The notes under the pieces were generated by a model that ran no database searches, was not told where the DNA came from, and worked only from the letters and a program-made list of their open reading frames with translations. A stretch of DNA of 13,434 bases from Odoribacteraceae bacterium (GTDB lineage Bacteria > Bacteroidota > Bacteroidia > Bacteroidales > Marinifilaceae): positions 1 through 13,434 of the forward strand of contig JAIRXZ010000079.1 in NCBI GenBank assembly GCA_031267995.1. The letters run 5' to 3'. This document shows positions 6,102 through 13,375 of the stretch, piece after piece. The translations under genes were made by a program, and so were the position numbers. Every line of letters begins with the position of its first letter. Position 1 is the first letter of the stretch.

Positions 6102-8186
6102 ATGACAGAAAAGAATAGGAAACACCGCAAGCAGCAACATCTGATCAAGATTGTCATTATTTTGATCATTAGCGCCGGGATCGTCGCCCTCTTCCCCAAG
6201 AGCGCGCGTTTCGATTATACTTACCAGCAGGGAATGCCCTGGCTACACGAGACGCTGACCGCCCCGTTCGATTTCCCCATCCACAAGACCGCGGAGGAGT
6301 TAAAGAAGGAGGCTACCGAAATCGAGCGGCAGCACCCGCCGATATTTAACCAGGTGGAGGAGGTAGGCCAGGCGCAGGTCAGTCGCTTCCGCGATAAGGT
6401 GAGCAAATACGCTCCCGGTGGCGCCCTTGTCGATAAGTTGCAGGAGATTTTCCGGAAGGGTATCATCCAGCTGCCCGAAGAGTTGCAGCGCGCGGAGCTG
6501 CCGGTGACAATCACGGTGGCCAGAAGTGATAATTTCGCGCGGGAGGTGGGTTTCGACCAGCTCTACACGCCCAAAAAGGCGTATGCCGCGCTGGTCGAGT
6601 GTATCAACGGCATGAATCTCCCGCGGGAAACCAGGCAGGAGCTGATCAGTCTCAACCTGAATGATTACCTGAAACCTAATCTTACCTACGACAGGCAAAA
6701 GACCCGCGTCGCCCTGGAGAGACGGCTCAAGGAGATTAACCAAACGCACGGCGTGGTGCGCCGGGGCGAGACGATTATCGCCAGGAACGAGTGGGTATCT
6801 CCCGAAAAGTTCGCGGTGATTGAATCCCTCAAGAGCGAGCAGACCAAAACCACGGGGAGTACCCGCGCCAGGGTGTTTGGGTCGATTTCGCAGGCGATTC
6901 TGACGCTGATTGCCATCGCGAGTTTTTCGATTTTCCTCTATTTCTCGCGGAAACGGCTTTTTTATAGCAACAAGGATTTCGTTTTTCTCCACTGCATGTT
7001 CCTGCTGACGGTGCTCGCGGCGCTTTCCAGCCGCTTCCTGCATATCAACGTGCTGCTGGTGCCGGTGCTCTTCTTTCCCATCATCGTCAACATATTGTTC
7101 GGGAGCCGGGCGGCGCTGTTTCTACTGCTGGGCACAAGTCTGTTGACGGCCTATCTTGCCCCAAACAGCTACATGTATATCTTCATGCAACTGGCCGGCG
7201 GGATTGTCTCCATCTATAGCCTCACGCACCTCCAACGGCGGGGGCAGCTATTCCTCGCGGTTACCCTGGTGTTGACCACCTACGTGCTGGTGTATAGTGC
7301 GTTCACGCTGATCTCGCGGGGCGCCTTCTCGGTGGAAGACCTGCTCGCGCTCGCCTCCCTGACGGGGAATGCCCTGCTGCTCTGCCTGGCCTACCCGGTG
7401 CTCTACCTCGTGGAAAAGCTGTTCGGGTACACCTCGGAGATCAGCCTGTTGGAGTTTTCCAACCCCAATCACCCCCTCCTGCGCCTCCTAACGAAGCGCG
7501 CGCCGGGTACGTTCCAGCACTCGCTGATGGTGGCCAATCTCGCGGAGGAGGCCGTTTATCACATCGGGGGAAGCCCGCTGCTGGCGCGCACGGGGGCTAT
7601 GTATCACGACATTGGGAAGACTCACGCCCCCATTATGTTTATCGAAAACCAGGCCGGGGGAGTGAACCCGCACGATTCGCTCGATTTTGACGAGAGCGCC
7701 CGCGCCATCATCGATCACGTCGCCCGCGGGGTGGAGTTGGCGCACAAACACAACCTGCCGGAGGCAATCATTAATTTCATCCGCACCCACCACGGCAGGA
7801 GCAAGGCGAAATATTTCTACTTCTCCTATAAGAATAAGTACCCCGACCGCGAAGTGGACGAGGCGATCTTTACCTACCCCGGCCCCGACCCCAGCAGCAA
7901 GGAGTGCGCCGTCGTGATGATGGCCGACGCCGTCGAAGCCGCCTCGCGAACATTGGAGGTCAAAAACGAGGAGAACATCGGCAAGCTGGTCAACGATCTT
8001 ATCAACGCGCAACTGCAAGAGGGGCGATTCAACAGCGCGGACATCACCTTCAAAGACATCGCCACGGTAAAACGGGTCTACGCCGAGCAGTTGGTCAATA
8101 TCTACCACGCGCGCATCAGCTACCCGAAGTTGGAGAGCGAACAGCCGCGGGACGAGGAGGATCGTCACGAGATTAACAGACCCTAA
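6102..8186 (+). CDS. 7TM-HD family membrane phosphodiesterase (PgpH-like)
   Basis: This 694-residue membrane protein has the full 7TMR-HDED / 7TM_7TMR_HD / HDIG architecture. An N-terminal anchor (about 14-31) is followed by an extracytoplasmic domain to about 258. A block of roughly seven hydrophobic helices spans about 260-438. A cytoplasmic HD domain occupies about 455-670. The HD metal-site residues are present: His473 in FQHSLM, His502-Asp503 in the YHDIGK (HDIG) motif, His563-His564 in RTHHG, and Asp609 in MMADAVEAASR. Characterised PgpH members hydrolyse cyclic-di-AMP, a second messenger for potassium and cell-wall homeostasis, so that is the probable activity. Substrate specificity is an inference. 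It appears monocistronic: a terminator lies upstream, and a new promoter opens 64 bases after its stop. Confidence 0.92.
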   Translation: MTEKNRKHRKQQHLIKIVIILIISAGIVALFPKSARFDYTYQQGMPWLHETLTAPFDFPIHKTAEELKKEATEIERQHPPIFNQVEEVGQAQVSRFRDKVSKYAPGGALVDKLQEIFRKGIIQLPEELQRAELPVTITVARSDNFAREVGFDQLYTPKKAYAALVECINGMNLPRETRQELISLNLNDYLKPNLTYDRQKTRVALERRLKEINQTHGVVRRGETIIARNEWVSPEKFAVIESLKSEQTKTTGSTRARVFGSISQAILTLIAIASFSIFLYFSRKRLFYSNKDFVFLHCMFLLTVLAALSSRFLHINVLLVPVLFFPIIVNILFGSRAALFLLLGTSLLTAYLAPNSYMYIFMQLAGGIVSIYSLTHLQRRGQLFLAVTLVLTTYVLVYSAFTLISRGAFSVEDLLALASLTGNALLLCLAYPVLYLVEKLFGYTSEISLLEFSNPNHPLLRLLTKRAPGTFQHSLMVANLAEEAVYHIGGSPLLARTGAMYHDIGKTHAPIMFIENQAGGVNPHDSLDFDESARAIIDHVARGVELAHKHNLPEAIINFIRTHHGRSKAKYFYFSYKNKYPDREVDEAIFTYPGPDPSSKECAVVMMADAVEAASRTLEVKNEENIGKLVNDLINAQLQEGRFNSADITFKDIATVKRVYAEQLVNIYHARISYPKLESEQPRDEEDRHEINRP

Positions 8187-8250
8187 CGAAAACCTTGTTA
8201 ATTGGCCGCATAAAAAACGTTAAACCCCCACCGACACGTCAATCCATCGT

Positions 8251-8258
8251 TACATTTG
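8251..8258 (+). promoter_or_regulatory. -7 box for the gld-like ABC operon
   Basis: TACATTTG is a perfect match to TAnnTTTG and is followed by CG. It lies 21 bases before the ATG at 8280. No clear TTTG -33 element is seen at 19-21 bases upstream. The TTG inside this box (8256) could be read as an in-frame start, but it would lie within the promoter. Confidence 0.6.
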
Positions 8259-8279
8259 CGAACACAAACTCGCCGTAAC

Positions 8280-9179
8280 ATGGATATTGTCGTGGAAAAT
8301 GTAACGAAACACTTCGGTCGCCGGAAAGCCATCGACGCCATCTCTTTTAACGTGAAAAGGGGGGAGAGCGTCGGACTTTGGGGACCCGGTGGATCGGGAA
8401 AGTCCACCACGATGAAGATCCTCGCGGGAATCCTCTCCCCCGATCACGGAAACGTCACCTTCAACAACGAACACCCGGCAAAACTGAAACACAACATCGG
8501 CTACATGGCCGAGCACAATCCCGTGTACGAAAACATGAATGTCGTCGACTTCCTCCTCCTGTCCGGCGAACTACACGGCGTCCGGCAAGCCACCGCGAGG
8601 ATCGCGAACATCGTGCACCTCTGCGGATTGGAGGAAGAAAAACACAAAAATACCGGGGAGCTATCCAGGGGTTGCCGCCAACGGCTGGGTATCGCGCAGG
8701 CGCTCGTTCACGACCCGGACGTGCTGATCCTCGACGAGCCGACAACGGGACTTGACCCGAAGCAGATCGCCAAGATCAGGGAGATCATCCGCGTCATCGG
8801 GAAGGGAAAAACCGTCATCATCGGCTCGCACCTCATCGCGGAGATCGAAACCACCTGCGGCCGCGTCGTCATCATGAACGAGGGCAAAATCGTGGCCAGC
8901 AAAAACGTCGCGGAGCTGCGCGACGCGTCGGACAAGAACACCCGCCTGAAGCTATCCATCAAGGGCGGCGACCGTCGGCAGGTCAAGGAAGCCTTGGGAA
9001 ACTTGCCGGGCATCCACCGGGTAACCGAAATCGAAAACCACTGCCTGGAGCTGACGTGCGAGAGCGATGTGAAATCCGCCATCTTCGACATGTGTCAACG
9101 CGAACACTGGTATATCGCGGAGCTAACCCCCGTGCCCGCCCGTCCGGAAGACATCTTCCAGCACGTCACGCGAAAATAA
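8280..9179 (+). CDS. ABC transporter ATPase, GldA-like
   Basis: This is a 299-residue cytoplasmic ATPase of the ABC-2/GldA group. Motifs: Walker A GPGGSGKST (35-43); Q-loop region GYMAEHNPVY (74-83), with Glu78 at the place of the usual glutamine and an EHNP element typical of GldA relatives; signature LSRGCRQR (128-135); Walker B VLILDEP (148-154); D-loop TTGLDP; and switch His184 in GSHLIAEIE. A C-terminal accessory region follows from about 222. The start is the ATG at 8280, where the family-like MDIVVENVTKHFG begins. It leads an operon with a GldF-like permease (9 bases downstream) and a GldG-like protein, so it should power that complex. GldA is required for gliding only in some flavobacteria, so the export role here is unknown. 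The Walker A is atypical: GPGGSG instead of the common GPNGAG. Confidence 0.9.
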   Translation: MDIVVENVTKHFGRRKAIDAISFNVKRGESVGLWGPGGSGKSTTMKILAGILSPDHGNVTFNNEHPAKLKHNIGYMAEHNPVYENMNVVDFLLLSGELHGVRQATARIANIVHLCGLEEEKHKNTGELSRGCRQRLGIAQALVHDPDVLILDEPTTGLDPKQIAKIREIIRVIGKGKTVIIGSHLIAEIETTCGRVVIMNEGKIVASKNVAELRDASDKNTRLKLSIKGGDRRQVKEALGNLPGIHRVTEIENHCLELTCESDVKSAIFDMCQREHWYIAELTPVPARPEDIFQHVTRK

Positions 9180-9188
9180 CCACGCGCC

Positions 9189-9908
9189 ATGATGAAAGTA
9201 ATCGTCAAAAAAGAGTTATCCGCGAGCCTGCACGCGCCCTTCACCTACGCCACCCTCGCGCTCCTCGCGTGGAGCGCCGGCCTTATCTACTGGTTCTCCA
9301 ACATCAACATCTTCTACCGCGGGGAAGTCTCCCTGGAATCGCTCTTTCAAACATTCGAGTGCAGCCTGCTGCTGCTCGTCCCGCTGCTCACCATGAAAAG
9401 CATCGCCCGCGAACGCGAAACCGGCACGCTCGACCTCCTCTTCTCCAAGCCCGTCAAAACGTGGGAAATCATCGGGGGAAAATACTTCGCCATCCTCCTC
9501 CAGGCCGCCTTCTTCCTGGCCATCACATCGATCTACTACCTCACGGTCTCCCTCCTGAGCGAGGTAGACCACGCCATCGGCATGTGCGGGTACGTCGGGC
9601 TACTGCTGCTGGCATCGTGCTACATCAGCATCGGCATGTTTGCCTCCTCGCTCACGCGCAAGCCATTGATCGCCCTTCCGGTCGCCTTTCTGCTGCTCTG
9701 CAGCCTCCAATTCCTCTTCCGCGTCATCGCCGATTTGAGCGAAGGCACCCTCCTCTCCTCGTTCTCCCGCTTCCTCTCCGCGGACGAACACTTCAAAAAC
9801 ATCTCGCGAGGCATCATCGACACGCGGGATTTAATCTACTTCTGTTCCATCACCACCCTATTCCTCGCCTTAACGAGGCACTACACGCTCCGCTCGAAAA
9901 CCCGGTAA
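9189..9908 (+). CDS. ABC-2 type permease, GldF-like
   Basis: This 239-residue integral membrane protein has about six hydrophobic segments (near 18-36, 56-70, 98-122, 132-154, 159-181 and 213-230). The hallmark of the GldF/ABC-2 permease family is the cytoplasmic loop after the second segment: LLTMKSIARERETGTLDLLF (66-85), followed by SKPVKTWEIIGGKY. It would form the membrane channel energised by the ATPase encoded just upstream. Two consecutive ATGs (9189, 9192) could serve as start. The next gene begins 12 bases after the stop. The transported substrate is unknown; in flavobacteria GldF and GldG are linked to gliding, while many non-gliding Bacteroidales keep them. Confidence 0.9.
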   Translation: MMKVIVKKELSASLHAPFTYATLALLAWSAGLIYWFSNINIFYRGEVSLESLFQTFECSLLLLVPLLTMKSIARERETGTLDLLFSKPVKTWEIIGGKYFAILLQAAFFLAITSIYYLTVSLLSEVDHAIGMCGYVGLLLLASCYISIGMFASSLTRKPLIALPVAFLLLCSLQFLFRVIADLSEGTLLSSFSRFLSADEHFKNISRGIIDTRDLIYFCSITTLFLALTRHYTLRSKTR

Positions 9909-9920
9909 ACCCATCGGACA

Positions 9921-11414
9921 GTGAAGAAACAACGCCCCCTCTCCAACTGCGTCCTCGCGCTGCTCGCGGTGAACATACTCTCCTGCCTCCTCTTCGTACG
10001 CCTGGACGTAACCTCCAACAGGCAATACTCGCTCAGCCCGGTCAGCAAATCCATCATCGCGCGGGTAAACGAGGACATCTCCGTGGATCTATACATGTCC
10101 AGCGGCCTCTCCCGCGAGGAACGCCGACTGGGGAAAGAGTTCGTTCACCTGCTAAAAGAGTACAGGGGCATACATCGCCACCGCTTCTCCATCAACGTGA
10201 TCACCCCCAACACGGAAGAAGACCAACTGATGGCGCTGGAGCGAGGCATCGAACTCGTCTCGCGCGAAACGGTCGACCGCGACATGGTACAACTGCGCAC
10301 CATCCTGTTCGGGGCGACAATCCGCGTGGGCAACCGCGTCACCGTCATCCCCCGCATCATGCCCTTCACCCCGTTGGAATACGAATTCACGCGCGTCCTA
10401 AAAGAAAACCGCGAGACGGTAAAACCCGTCATCGGCCTCGTGACGGGACACGGGGAGATTCACCCGAACGACATCTCGCTGGTAATCGGCGAAATCTACC
10501 CCGTCGCCGAAATCGAGAGCCTCTTCATGCACCCGCGCGTCGACCTTTCCCGCTACAAAGTCATCTGCATCATCGGCCCCGCGGACAGCTTCTCCCCGCT
10601 GGAACTCGACCTCCTCGAGGAATACGTGGAGCGCGGCGGTCGCCTCTTCATCGCCCTCAACCACGCGGTAGGCAAGGCGGGACTCACCCCCACCTACGGC
10701 TTCATCAACCGCGTGGGCATCGAGGAATGGCTCGAACACTTCGGCCTGAGAATCAAGTACGACTTCATCGTCGACCGCAACAGCAACGTCGTCTCGATCA
10801 CCCGCCCGCCGAGCTTCCTCTCCTCCTTCCCCAGGCGCCTCAACTTCCCCTACGCCCCCGTCATCGTCGACTTCAGCAAGCACCTCATCACCGAAAACCT
10901 CCGCGCCATCTCCCTCGAATACGCCAGCAGCATCGAAGCCATCCCCTCCCCCGCCGGCTACACCTTCACGTGGCTGGCAAAAAGCTCCTCCATGTCCGGT
11001 GTCAAGGAAATACCCGTCGTCATCAACTCGTTACAGACGACAAAATCGCACGACTTTAACAAATCGAAACGCACCGTCGCGGCCCTCCTGGGCAACGAAC
11101 AAACGGGCGGCGCCATCGTCACCATCACCAACGCGGACTTCATGCAGGACGCTTTCTACTCCCCCACGCGCCACGACAACATCAACTTCGTCGCGAACGC
11201 CATCGAATGGCTCGCCGACGACTCCGGACTCATCAACCTCAGGAACAAATACGTCACCCGGCAACCCGTCACACCCGTCACCTACCTCGCCCGCGCCACC
11301 CTCCAGGTCATCAACCTACTCCTCCCGCCCCTCCTCGTCGGGCTAATCGCCCTGTGGGCGCGACAAAAAAAACGGCGGAAAAGACTCCGCCGCATGTACT
11401 CCAACGAGCTATAA
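9921..11414 (+). CDS. GldG-like ABC transporter auxiliary protein
   Basis: This 497-residue protein of the GldG/ABC_transp_aux family has an N-terminal membrane anchor (about 9-27), a large extracytoplasmic domain, a C-terminal membrane segment (about 459-480) and a very basic tail (RQKKRRKRLRR). Family marks: LDVTSNRQYSLSP (28-40) directly after the first anchor, GLVTGHGE (172-179), and TNADFMQD (403-410) near the end of the soluble domain. It starts with GTG at 9921; no ATG in that frame precedes the anchor. It completes the operon with the ATPase and permease. Its stop lies only 2 bases from the stop of the convergent dapA, and its last 50 bases also contain the dapA terminator. The C-rich codon usage matches the two genes before it. 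Confidence 0.9.
   Translation: MKKQRPLSNCVLALLAVNILSCLLFVRLDVTSNRQYSLSPVSKSIIARVNEDISVDLYMSSGLSREERRLGKEFVHLLKEYRGIHRHRFSINVITPNTEEDQLMALERGIELVSRETVDRDMVQLRTILFGATIRVGNRVTVIPRIMPFTPLEYEFTRVLKENRETVKPVIGLVTGHGEIHPNDISLVIGEIYPVAEIESLFMHPRVDLSRYKVICIIGPADSFSPLELDLLEEYVERGGRLFIALNHAVGKAGLTPTYGFINRVGIEEWLEHFGLRIKYDFIVDRNSNVVSITRPPSFLSSFPRRLNFPYAPVIVDFSKHLITENLRAISLEYASSIEAIPSPAGYTFTWLAKSSSMSGVKEIPVVINSLQTTKSHDFNKSKRTVAALLGNEQTGGAIVTITNADFMQDAFYSPTRHDNINFVANAIEWLADDSGLINLRNKYVTRQPVTPVTYLARATLQVINLLLPPLLVGLIALWARQKKRRKRLRRMYSNEL
11365..11392 (-). terminator. dapA terminator embedded in the gldG-like coding sequence
   Basis: On the minus strand a perfect 7-bp stem, CGGCGGA and TCCGCCG (11373-11392) around a 6-base loop, is followed by eight T (11372 down to 11365). 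It stands 24 bases past the dapA stop. On the plus strand these bases encode the lysine/arginine-rich C-terminus of the GldG-like protein. Confidence 0.82.
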
Positions 11415-11416
11415 CG

Positions 11417-12298
11417 TCACATCCGCTGCATCTCCGCCTGGATCGTCCGGTACAGCTCGTCGCTCACCGGGCACAGGGGCAGCCTCAAGCAATTCTCCCT
11501 GATCATCCCCTGCGCGTGCAACGCCGCCTTCACGCCGGCCGGGTTCCCCTCCTCGAAAAGAGCCTTGTACAGGAAACGCGACCGGTAATGAATCGCCCTC
11601 GCCTCGGCAAACTCCCCCTCCAGCGCCCGATGAATCATCATCGAACACTCGTACGGCAACACGTTCGCCATCACCGAAATCACCCCCTCGGCGCCGATAG
11701 AAATAAACGGCAAGGCCACCGAATCATCCCCCGAAAGCAACAAAAAATGATCAGGCTTCCCCGCGGCAATCGCCGTGGCCTGCTCGAAACACCCCGAAGC
11801 CTCCTTCACGGCAATAATATTCTCGAACTCCCGCGCCAGCCTCAGCGTTGTCTCGGCGCCGATATTCACGGAACAGCGTCCCGGCACGTTATACAAAATC
11901 AGCGGCAGGGGCGACCGTTCGGCAATCGCCTTGAAATGGCGATACAACCCCTCCGCCGACGGCTTGCTATAATAAGGCGCCACCGTCAGGATCGCGTCCC
12001 CGTGCCTCAGGTAAGGCAACTCCTCCAGATCCTCCAGCACCACCGCGGTATTATTCCCCCCCACCCCGATCACGATAGGCAACCGCCCCGCGTTACACTC
12101 GGCAATCACCTCCACCACGCGCTCCCGCTCCTGCCACGAAAGCGTCGCCGCCTCCGACGTAGTACCCAGCGCCACCAGGTAATCCACCCCCCCGTCCGTC
12201 ACGTACGCCACCATCTCCCGCAGCGACTCCTCGTCCACCTGTCCCGCCCCGTCAAACGGGGTCACCAGGGCTACTCCAACACCGGAAAACTTTTTCAT
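11417..12298 (-). CDS. dapA: 4-hydroxy-tetrahydrodipicolinate synthase
   Basis: This enzyme condenses pyruvate with aspartate semialdehyde, the committed step to diaminopimelate and lysine, in the cytoplasm as a (beta/alpha)8-barrel tetramer. The 293 residues are full length. Active-site elements: GTTSE (45-49) with Thr46 and Thr47; TVAPYYSKPS (105-114); the catalytic Tyr136 and Arg141 in YNVPGRC (136-142); and the Schiff-base Lys165 in AVKEASG. The serine in GTTSE replaces the more common glycine (GTTGE), a conservative variation. The gene starts 3 bases after the stop of the DUF6913 gene and shares its promoter. Transcription probably ends at the hairpin within the convergent GldG-like gene. 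NanA-type aldolases share the fold, but GTTSE and YNVPGR favour DapA. Confidence 0.95.
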   Translation of the reverse strand: MKKFSGVGVALVTPFDGAGQVDEESLREMVAYVTDGGVDYLVALGTTSEAATLSWQERERVVEVIAECNAGRLPIVIGVGGNNTAVVLEDLEELPYLRHGDAILTVAPYYSKPSAEGLYRHFKAIAERSPLPLILYNVPGRCSVNIGAETTLRLAREFENIIAVKEASGCFEQATAIAAGKPDHFLLLSGDDSVALPFISIGAEGVISVMANVLPYECSMMIHRALEGEFAEARAIHYRSRFLYKALFEEGNPAGVKAALHAQGMIRENCLRLPLCPVSDELYRTIQAEMQRM

Positions 12299-12301
12299 AA
12301 C

Positions 12302-12826
12302 CTATATATCACGCGTTTTAACCCCGCTCAACAACTCGCCCAGCCGATCCGGGAAAGCCCCCGTCGCGTTCGACCCCTCGAACACGATATCGCACTGGAA
12401 ACCCTCGCGCTCCATCCCGATCTTGCACTTGGCCCTGGACGAACGGAGAATATAATCCCCCACGCTGTCCGGCCCGGACGACAGATCAATCAGCAAATCG
12501 TAAGAAAAATGCACCATCTCGTGCAGCCTCGCGTTCACGAACCGCCCCGACAGGGAAACATCCTCCTCGTTCACGTAAACGGCCCCCGCGTTCCTCCCCC
12601 TCGCGGCAGGCTCCCCCACCTCCAGGATCAGCATCTCCACCTTCACCTTACCCGCCAGCACCGCCCGCGAACGCTCCAGCAGCGACGCGGGAACAGCCCC
12701 ACCCACCCCGAACACGAGACACGTGCGCGCCGTCTGGAAATTTTGGAACGACAACTCGCGATCCACGCGAAATGATCGCCGCGCCAATCTACTCTTTTTC
12801 AGATTTTTCTTGAAATTATCAAACAT
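12302..12826 (-). CDS. conserved DUF6913-like protein
   Basis: This is a 174-residue soluble protein without signal peptide or membrane segment. It resembles the small Bacteroidota family DUF6913, for which no function is known to me; the assignment rests on length, position beside dapA, and the central block. That block reads HFSYDLLIDLSS (106-117), then DYILRSSRAKCKIGMERE (124-141). The N-terminus is strongly basic (KKNLKKSRLARRSFR). The start is the ATG at 12824-12826, 32 bases after a consensus -7 box. It is the first gene of a two-gene operon with dapA (3-base gap), which hints at a link to lysine or cell-wall metabolism but does not prove it. Confidence 0.75.
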   Translation of the reverse strand: MFDNFKKNLKKSRLARRSFRVDRELSFQNFQTARTCLVFGVGGAVPASLLERSRAVLAGKVKVEMLILEVGEPAARGRNAGAVYVNEEDVSLSGRFVNARLHEMVHFSYDLLIDLSSGPDSVGDYILRSSRAKCKIGMEREGFQCDIVFEGSNATGAFPDRLGELLSGVKTRDI

Positions 12827-12858
12827 ACCGTCCTCTTAATTAGATAAATATCTTCACG

Positions 12859-12866
12859 CAAAAGTA
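12859..12866 (-). promoter_or_regulatory. -7 box of the DUF6913-dapA operon
   Basis: On the minus strand TACTTTTG is a perfect TAnnTTTG match, 32 bases before the ATG at 12826. The -33 region is poor (no TTTG at 19-21 bases). It is divergent from the tRNA promoter about 78 bases away. Confidence 0.6.
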
Positions 12867-12943
12867 ACAATAAAAATAGAACTCCCCCTCCTTTGTTAGG
12901 ATTCGTACAAAAAAAACTATTTCTTCGATTTTTGCCCCGAATA

Positions 12944-12975
12944 CTTGCGCGGCTCGCGACGTTTCCCTACATTTG
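12944..12975 (+). promoter_or_regulatory. tRNA-Arg promoter
   Basis: A perfect -7 box TACATTTG (12968-12975) has a -33 CTTG (12944-12947) 20 bases upstream. The tRNA begins 14 bases after the -7 box, so the 5' leader is only a few bases. Confidence 0.8.
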
Positions 12976-12989
12976 CCACCCGAAAACAA

Positions 12990-13062
12990 GGACTCGTAGC
13001 TTAATGGATAGAGCACCTGGTTACGGCCCAGGAGGTTGTGGGTTCGACTCCCGCCGAGTTCA
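12990..13062 (+). tRNA. tRNA-Arg (anticodon ACG)
   Basis: The 73-nt cloverleaf is complete. The acceptor stem is GGACTCG with CGAGTTC (one G-T pair). The D arm is GCTT...GAGC. The anticodon stem is CCTGG/CCAGG around loop TTACGGC, with anticodon ACG at 13023-13025. The variable loop has 5 bases, and the T arm is GTGGG-TTCGACT-CCCGC. The discriminator base is A and no CCA is encoded. The A34 would be deaminated to inosine to read CGU, CGC and CGA. Confidence 0.97.
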
Positions 13063-13114
13063 CGAGTCAGACTGCCCGAGCAGTCCAAACTGAAAATTAA
13101 GGGTTCTTGTTTAG

Positions 13115-13150
13115 ATGCTATTTCGTACAACACGCGAAATAGCATTTTTT
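13115..13150 (+). terminator. intrinsic terminator after tRNA-Arg
   Basis: A perfect 11-bp stem, ATGCTATTTCG (13115-13125) with CGAAATAGCAT (13135-13145), closes a 9-base loop and runs into six T (13145-13150). It ends the tRNA transcript about 50 bases after the mature 3' end. Confidence 0.88.
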
Positions 13151-13207
13151 ATGCCCCTTCGGGTCTTCGCGCATCCCCCAACAATACACTGGTAAACAAC
13201 ACGACGA

Positions 13208-13229
13208 GGGCGCACACGCAGGTGCGCCC
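13208..13229. repeat. REP-like palindrome, GGGCGCAC/GTGCGCCC
   Basis: An 8-bp perfect inverted repeat around a 6-base loop (ACGCAG), flanked by CCTACA. Short GC-rich palindromes of this kind are dispersed between genes in many bacterial genomes. It is intergenic and has no T tract, so it is not an intrinsic terminator. Confidence 0.6.
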
Positions 13230-13260
13230 CTACAACATTTTCCAATAACCATTGAGCCTT

Positions 13261-13339
13261 GGCTTCGACAAGCTCAGCCACCGCGGCTGTGGCTTCAACA
13301 AGCCCAACAACCACCGCGGTAGCTAAGCCTGTCGAAGCC
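13261..13339. repeat. 26-bp imperfect inverted repeat, REP/BIME-like
   Basis: The left arm 13261-13286 begins GGCTTCGACAAGCTCAGC and ends CCGCGG. The right arm 13314-13339 is its reverse complement at 23 of 26 bases. The 27-base middle contains a degenerate direct copy of the left arm (GGCTTCAACAAGC from 13291). Such paired arms suggest a dispersed palindromic element, possibly mobilised by a REP-associated transposase encoded elsewhere; none is encoded here. Confidence 0.65.
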
Positions 13340-13375
13340 CAAACAACAAAAGCCAACAATCATGCCCCCGGCGCT

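Noticed and set aside
8256..8279. Upstream TTG start for the GldA-like ATPase
   Set aside because: The TTG lies inside the -7 promoter box, and the extra eight residues do not resemble the family. The ATG at 8280 fits the usual N-terminus.
9056..11059. Plus-strand 667-codon open frame
   Set aside because: Its product is a low-complexity Arg/His/Pro-rich sequence overlapping the GldF- and GldG-like genes in another frame. It is a typical high-GC shadow.
11373..11392. Same hairpin as a plus-strand terminator for the ABC operon
   Set aside because: On the plus strand it is followed by CATGTACTCC with no T tract, and it precedes the gldG stop. Only the minus-strand reading fits a terminator.
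11207..12775. Plus-strand 522-codon open frame opposite dapA and the DUF6913 gene
   Set aside because: It is antisense to two well-supported genes, with Arg/His/Pro/Gln-rich composition and no domain. The minus-strand genes have clear motifs and a promoter.
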